A stretch of DNA of 17,056 nt from DASZUC01 sp035547775. GTDB taxonomy: Bacteria > Patescibacteriota > Saccharimonadia > Saccharimonadales > UBA4665. The notes under the pieces are model-generated. The model was given only the letters and a program-made list of their open reading frames with translations, was not told the DNA's origin and did no database searches. The translations under genes were made by a program, and so were the position numbers. Below, piece by piece: positions 12,689 to 17,056 of this stretch (position 1 is the stretch's first letter; the number at the start of each line of letters is the position of its first letter). The DNA lies in NCBI GenBank assembly GCA_035547775.1, contig DASZUC010000008.1, positions 1-17,056 on the forward strand. The letters run 5' to 3'.

Positions 12689-13585
12689 ATGGCGCTCGCA
12701 ACTCGACCTAAACCAACTCGTCACCATCACAAGCGGCAAGGCACCCACCACCGCCACAGCAAGCCGTACCTAAAAACCTATTGGCCGTATTTGCCGATGC
12801 TGATGATTGTCGGCTTGGGTATTATGGTGAACGCCCTCTGGTCTAATCACAGTGTCTTGGGAGCCAATCGTGACTTTAGCGCCCACACCCTACTTGCCAA
12901 TACCAATGCCGATCGCGTACTTGATAATGAGCAGCCGCTGACCATCGACTCACAACTAACCGATGCGGCCCAAGCCAAGGCCGAAGACATGGTCAGCAAG
13001 GACTATTGGTCACACAACGCTCCGAGCGGCCGCACGCCGTGGAGCTTTATTACGGCTGCTGGCTACCAATACCAAGCTGCCGGCGAAAACTTAGCCTATG
13101 GTTTTAACGGTGCTACCGCTGTAGTAACCGCTTGGATGAACAGCCCCGAGCACCGCGCCAATATTCTAGACGTCAATTATCAAAATGTCGGTTTCGGCGT
13201 GGCCAGCTCACCCAATTATCAAGGTCATGGACCAGCTACTGTGGTGGTGGCCGAATATGGCGAACCAGCTGCCGGTTCTAAGCCCGTCTTCACAGCTTCC
13301 ACGACACCAACCACCAGTGCTCCCAGCACCCGCGAGCTAAACGCTCAGCCGGTAGCCCGCATTCAACTCTTAACCGGTGGCCAGGCTAACTGGAGTCTCT
13401 TCGCCGTTTCTACTCTGGCGAGCGTAGCGCTCATCGCCTTCGTCGTGCAACACGGTTTACGCTTCCGCCGCCTCGTAGTTGAAGGTGAAACTTGGGTAGC
13501 ACATCACCCACTCTTTGACATCGCCATTGTGTTCGTCTTTACCGCTGGGTTCGTACTGACCCGTACCAGCGGCATGATCCGGTAG
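12689..13585 (+). CDS. CAP-domain (SCP/PR-1-like) membrane-anchored protein
   Basis: A 298-aa protein with a His/Lys/Arg-rich N-terminus (1-30) and a signal-anchor helix at about 34-51. The CAP domain spans about 67-192. It shows H109 in YWSHNAPSG, E133 in AGENLAYG, and E154/H155 in WMNSPEHRANIL, the usual CAP cavity residues. A Thr/Ser/Pro linker follows, then two more helices at about 236-253 and 274-292. The CAP domain should face outside. Roles of bacterial CAP proteins are poorly known; in an epibiont, surface interaction is a plausible inference. Its TAG directly abuts the convergent dnaE stop, forming TAGCTA. Confidence 0.88.
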   Translation: MALATRPKPTRHHHKRQGTHHRHSKPYLKTYWPYLPMLMIVGLGIMVNALWSNHSVLGANRDFSAHTLLANTNADRVLDNEQPLTIDSQLTDAAQAKAEDMVSKDYWSHNAPSGRTPWSFITAAGYQYQAAGENLAYGFNGATAVVTAWMNSPEHRANILDVNYQNVGFGVASSPNYQGHGPATVVVAEYGEPAAGSKPVFTASTTPTTSAPSTRELNAQPVARIQLLTGGQANWSLFAVSTLASVALIAFVVQHGLRFRRLVVEGETWVAHHPLFDIAIVFVFTAGFVLTRTSGMIR

Positions 13586-16500
13586 CTATTGAATAACGAG
13601 ATTGTCGGCACCGACGAGTGTTTTGAGCTGATCGAGGCCTTCACCGGCACGATCAATGCCACCCGGCAGTTTGATAGCCTGTTTGTTCGTGGCTTCACCG
13701 AGCACTAAAACCACCTCTGTATCGCCGTGATGGCTGTCAATGGTCTGCTTAAGTGACAGCAATGTATCTTGGTCGCTGGTACTGGCTAGGCGAATGTAGA
13801 CACGCTGATTTGCCGGATCGACAGGCTCACCAACTGGCTTGGGAATAGATTTAGGAGTGCTGCGGACTTTGGGCGGCTTCACTTGCTTGCCAGTAGCTTC
13901 GTAAGCTGCAGCTTGGGCTGGAGTGATTTCGCGGGCATCATCGACCATAACTTTGGCTTCCGTGGCATCGGCGCCATCACGACCACGAGCATTGACCTTG
14001 CCGCGAATCAGCACCACCCGGTCACGCTCCCAGAGGCCCAGAGTCTGCTGATAAGCACTAGGAAAGAGCACGACTTCAATCTCGCCACTGCGATCTTCAA
14101 TCTTAATGAAAGCCATCTTTTGACCATTTTTGGTGGTAATATCTCGCACATCGACAATAGCTCCACCAACGGTCACAGCTTTGCCATCATGCTCTGGCTT
14201 CAGGGTGTTGAGCGGTACGGTTTGCTCGCTTAAATACGTCGCAAAGGCTTCCAGAGGGTGTTGGCTCAAGTACAGACCGAGCAATTCGCGCTCCCAAATC
14301 AGTTGTTCACGGTGCTCAATGGGCGTCGTAGGCGGTGTCAGTTCTAGTTTAGCGCGAGCTTCGTGGTGGTCAACGGCATCACCAAACAAATCGGTCTGAC
14401 CACTCGCAGCTTGCTTCTGCACCCGGGCAGCAAAAGCCGACAAGACGTCGAGGTTGTGCCACAAAATCGCTCTGTCACCGAAGCGATCAAGCGCCCCCGC
14501 CTTCACCAGGCTTTCCAGGGCTTTGCGATTCACAACCCGGCAGTTCACGCGCGTCAAAAAGTCTTCCAGGTTCGTAAATTCGCCATCTTCGCGAGCGCGT
14601 AAAATTTCTTCAACTGCGCCAGCGCCAACGTTTTTGATAGCGACCATACCGAACCGAATTTGCTTGCTGTTAGGTACCACGCCAAACTCGAGATAAGATT
14701 CGTTGACATCTGGCGGCAGCACGGTGAGGCCCATGTGTTGACACTCAGTAATTTCAATAGCTAAACGGTCTGAATCATCAAAATCGCTGGTCATTAAAGC
14801 GGCCATAAAAGCCGCTGGGTAATGTGCTTTTAGGTAGGCAGTTTGATAGGCAATCAGGGCATAGCAGGCAGCGTGGGACTTGTTGAAACAGTAGGCAGCA
14901 AAGTCTTCGAGCTGCTTCCAAAATTTTTCCATGGTGGCACGATCGGCATCGGAGTGCTCAATGGCTCCTTCAATAAATTCCAGCCGCATTTTAGCCAATA
15001 CCGAAGGAATTTTCTTGGCGATACCTTTGCGGAGCGTATCGGCCTGACCACCCGTGAAACCACAGAGATCTTTACTAATCTGCATGACTTGTTCTTGGTA
15101 CACCAAGACGCCATAGGTGGTTTCCAGGGCATTCTGCATTTTGGGATGGATATATTTGATCTGGCTCTGACCGTTTTTACGGGCGATAAAATCATCAATG
15201 AACTGCATGGGTCCGGGTCGGTACAGCGCGTTCATGGCAATCAAGTCTTCAAATACCGTGGGCTGGAGCTCTTTGAGGTAACGCTTCATTCCGGCCGATT
15301 CAAATTGGAAGACCCCGGTGGTTTCCGCACGCTGGAAAAGCTCGATGGTCTCTTTATCATCGAGCGGAATGGTGTTGATGTCGACGTCTTTGTCGTAGAC
15401 ACGTTTAATGATGCGCAGCGCGTTTTTAATAATCGTTAAGTTAGACAGGCCCAGGAAGTCCATTTTCAGCAAGCCTAGCTCTTCGATAGGACCCATAGAG
15501 TACTGGGTGGCCACCACGCCTTTTTGAGCCATTTCCAATGGGGTGTAGCGCACAATATCTTCGGGAGCGATCACCACGCCAGCAGCATGCACGCCATGAC
15601 TGCGAATAGTGCCTTCCATTTGAATGGCCAAGTCAAAGACGCGCTGAGCAGTATCACTGGTTTCATACTCGCGTTTAAGATCGGTGTCAGTTTTTAGAGA
15701 CTCAGCAAGTGGAATGTGACGACCCTGAATAGGCGGTGGAATCATTTTGGCCAAGCGGTCGGCCTCGGCGTAAGGTACCTGCAACACACGGGCTACATCA
15801 CGAACGGCGTTCCGGGCAGCCATCCGACCAAACGTGACGATGTTGGCCACACGTTCGGTGCCATATTTTTCAACACAATACTGAATCACTTCGGCGCGGC
15901 GGCTGTCTTGAATGTCAATGTCGACGTCAGGCATGCTAATGCGATCGGGGTTCAGGAAGCGCTCGAATAGTAAATCGTAGATCATTGGGTCAAGCTCAGT
16001 GATTTTCAAAGCGTAGGCAATAATAGAACCAGCAGCACTGCCACGACCTGGCCCAAACACAATGCCCTCGTCCTTACCCCAGTTAATAAAGTCGGCAATG
16101 ATCAAAAAGTAGCCATTAAAGTTCATATCCTCGATAACTTTGAGCTCATATTCAGCCCGCTCACGAATCTCTGGTTTCAAGGTCTTTTTAGCCTCAGCAA
16201 TACTGAGTTTGGTAGCTTTCGCTTCGGTTTGGCTGCCATAGCGCCAAGCCAGACCCTGCCAAACCAGCTTGTCGAGATATGACTTTTCGGTTTCACCTTT
16301 CGGCACTGGAAATTTCGGAATAAGAATTTTGCCGAGCTCAATATCGACCTGACAACGATCGGCCACAGCCCGAGTATTCAAAATTACTTCAGGATGATCA
16401 CTACCCCAACGCGCAATTAATTCTTTAGGATCGGTGACGTGCAGTTCAATGTTTTTGAGACTCATCCGATTTTCGTCGCTTAAGAAGGAGCCGGTTTGAA

Positions 16501-17056
16501 CGCAGAGAAGGATTTCATGTGCTTCTTGATCTTCATGGCGCAAATAGTGGGCGTCGCAGGTCAGCACACAGGGGATGTCAAGCTCTTTGCTGAGCTTGAA
16601 TAATTGTTCGTTAATGCTGGTTTGGATGCTCCAATTGCTGGGGTGATCCGGATGACCGTGATCTTGAACCTCGAGGTAATAGCGATCACCGAACAGGTCT
16701 TTATACCACTGGGCGGTGGCTTTGGCTTGCTCATACTGGCCTTGCTGCAGCGCTTCACCGATTTCACCACCAGCACAACCGCTTAAGGCAATTAAGCCCT
16801 CGTGGTGCTTGGCCAGCAGTTCGTGATCAATACGCGGCTTATAGTAAAAACCCTCGAGATTGGCGATAGTACTGAGCGCCATGAGATTCTGGTAACCAGT
16901 TTGATTCATGGCCAGCAAGATTAAGTGAAAGTTCGGCTTGTCCTTGCCCGGTTCTTTGTCTTGTAAACGCCGTGCGGCAATATAGGTTTCCATGCCAATG
17001 ACAGGCTTAATATCTTTGGCGTTGGCCTCTTTATAAAATTCGATGGTGCCGCTGAG
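13586..17056 (-). CDS. dnaE: DNA polymerase III alpha subunit (N-terminus beyond window)
   Basis: The replicative polymerase. The window holds 1156 codons plus stop. The frame runs open through 17056 (GTIEFYKEANAKDIKPVIGM), so the Met at 16993 is internal and the first few dozen residues, including the first PHP His motif, are missing. Visible parts in order are: PHP remainder with CDAHYL, GRGSAAGS, the catalytic Asp motif PDVDIDIQD, the third catalytic Asp region KMDFLGLSNL, and RPGPMQF. The clamp-binding QTDLF follows (codons at 14384-14398), then an OB fold beginning VTVGGAIVDVRDITTKNGQK and a C-terminal domain. Length and lack of a PolC exonuclease insertion place it in the DnaE1 type. 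The final residues abut the CAP gene. Confidence 0.96.
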   Translation of the reverse strand, partial: LSGTIEFYKEANAKDIKPVIGMETYIAARRLQDKEPGKDKPNFHLILLAMNQTGYQNLMALSTIANLEGFYYKPRIDHELLAKHHEGLIALSGCAGGEIGEALQQGQYEQAKATAQWYKDLFGDRYYLEVQDHGHPDHPSNWSIQTSINEQLFKLSKELDIPCVLTCDAHYLRHEDQEAHEILLCVQTGSFLSDENRMSLKNIELHVTDPKELIARWGSDHPEVILNTRAVADRCQVDIELGKILIPKFPVPKGETEKSYLDKLVWQGLAWRYGSQTEAKATKLSIAEAKKTLKPEIRERAEYELKVIEDMNFNGYFLIIADFINWGKDEGIVFGPGRGSAAGSIIAYALKITELDPMIYDLLFERFLNPDRISMPDVDIDIQDSRRAEVIQYCVEKYGTERVANIVTFGRMAARNAVRDVARVLQVPYAEADRLAKMIPPPIQGRHIPLAESLKTDTDLKREYETSDTAQRVFDLAIQMEGTIRSHGVHAAGVVIAPEDIVRYTPLEMAQKGVVATQYSMGPIEELGLLKMDFLGLSNLTIIKNALRIIKRVYDKDVDINTIPLDDKETIELFQRAETTGVFQFESAGMKRYLKELQPTVFEDLIAMNALYRPGPMQFIDDFIARKNGQSQIKYIHPKMQNALETTYGVLVYQEQVMQISKDLCGFTGGQADTLRKGIAKKIPSVLAKMRLEFIEGAIEHSDADRATMEKFWKQLEDFAAYCFNKSHAACYALIAYQTAYLKAHYPAAFMAALMTSDFDDSDRLAIEITECQHMGLTVLPPDVNESYLEFGVVPNSKQIRFGMVAIKNVGAGAVEEILRAREDGEFTNLEDFLTRVNCRVVNRKALESLVKAGALDRFGDRAILWHNLDVLSAFAARVQKQAASGQTDLFGDAVDHHEARAKLELTPPTTPIEHREQLIWERELLGLYLSQHPLEAFATYLSEQTVPLNTLKPEHDGKAVTVGGAIVDVRDITTKNGQKMAFIKIEDRSGEIEVVLFPSAYQQTLGLWERDRVVLIRGKVNARGRDGADATEAKVMVDDAREITPAQAAAYEATGKQVKPPKVRSTPKSIPKPVGEPVDPANQRVYIRLASTSDQDTLLSLKQTIDSHHGDTEVVLVLGEATNKQAIKLPGGIDRAGEGLDQLKTLVGADNLVIQ

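Noticed and set aside
14843..15439. 198-codon open frame on the plus strand
   Set aside because: Lies wholly antisense within dnaE, whose motifs are intact. Composition is that of a shadow frame and no promoter or ribosome site is evident.

Overview
The window looks like a chromosomal segment of a candidate phyla radiation (Patescibacteria) bacterium, most likely a Saccharibacterium (TM7). This rests on my recall of the protein types: an ERAP-like M1 aminopeptidase, a CAP-domain protein anchored by a membrane helix at its N-terminus and carrying two more at its C-terminus, WhiB-like proteins beside a pilus ATPase, a short malic enzyme and an L19 with a long Ala/Glu tail. TGA is a stop codon here, which excludes the code-25 lineages (Gracilibacteria, Absconditabacteria). 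Base composition is near 50% GC. An actinobacterium is the main alternative because of WhiB, but the rest of the gene style does not fit one.

Layout. 1-427: start of nusA (minus), with a clear promoter and a terminator-like hairpin in its leader. 579-3134: M1 aminopeptidase (plus), divergent from nusA. 3209-3712: low-affinity iron permease family protein (plus). 3709-4622: rnhB and yraN (minus, overlapping ATGA). 4640-6297: a plus-strand operon of six very small membrane proteins (23, 94, 106, 87, 74 and 63 aa) with its own promoter, good Shine-Dalgarno sites, a folded 3' region and an intrinsic terminator. 6341-6868: an acidic protein of unknown function. 6918-8302: rplS and an unknown protein (minus). 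8380-9519: malic enzyme (plus). 9522-11986: a PilB/GspE-like ATPase followed by two WhiB-like genes (minus). 12032-12116: an imperfect inverted repeat of the MITE/REP kind. 12146-13585: a SpoU-family RNA methyltransferase and a CAP-domain membrane protein (plus). 13586-17056: dnaE (minus), lacking only its N-terminus at the window edge.

How it works together. Most of the window is core information processing (NusA, RNase HII, L19, SpoU methylase, DnaE) plus peptide breakdown, malate oxidation and type IV pilus assembly, which suits a small host-dependent cell. Two themes stand out. First, at about ten gene starts a -10-like hexamer lies only 6-9 bases before the start codon, so the mRNAs are predicted to be leaderless. 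nusA and the small-membrane-protein operon are the exceptions, with real leaders and Shine-Dalgarno sites. Second, that operon sits on the opposite strand between rplS and rnhB-yraN, genes that are neighbours in many bacteria. It therefore looks like an insertion and is the best candidate here for an undescribed system. Three convergent gene pairs end tail to tail with gaps of -4, 0 and 2 bases, showing strong compaction. I saw no tRNA, rRNA, CRISPR array or transposase.
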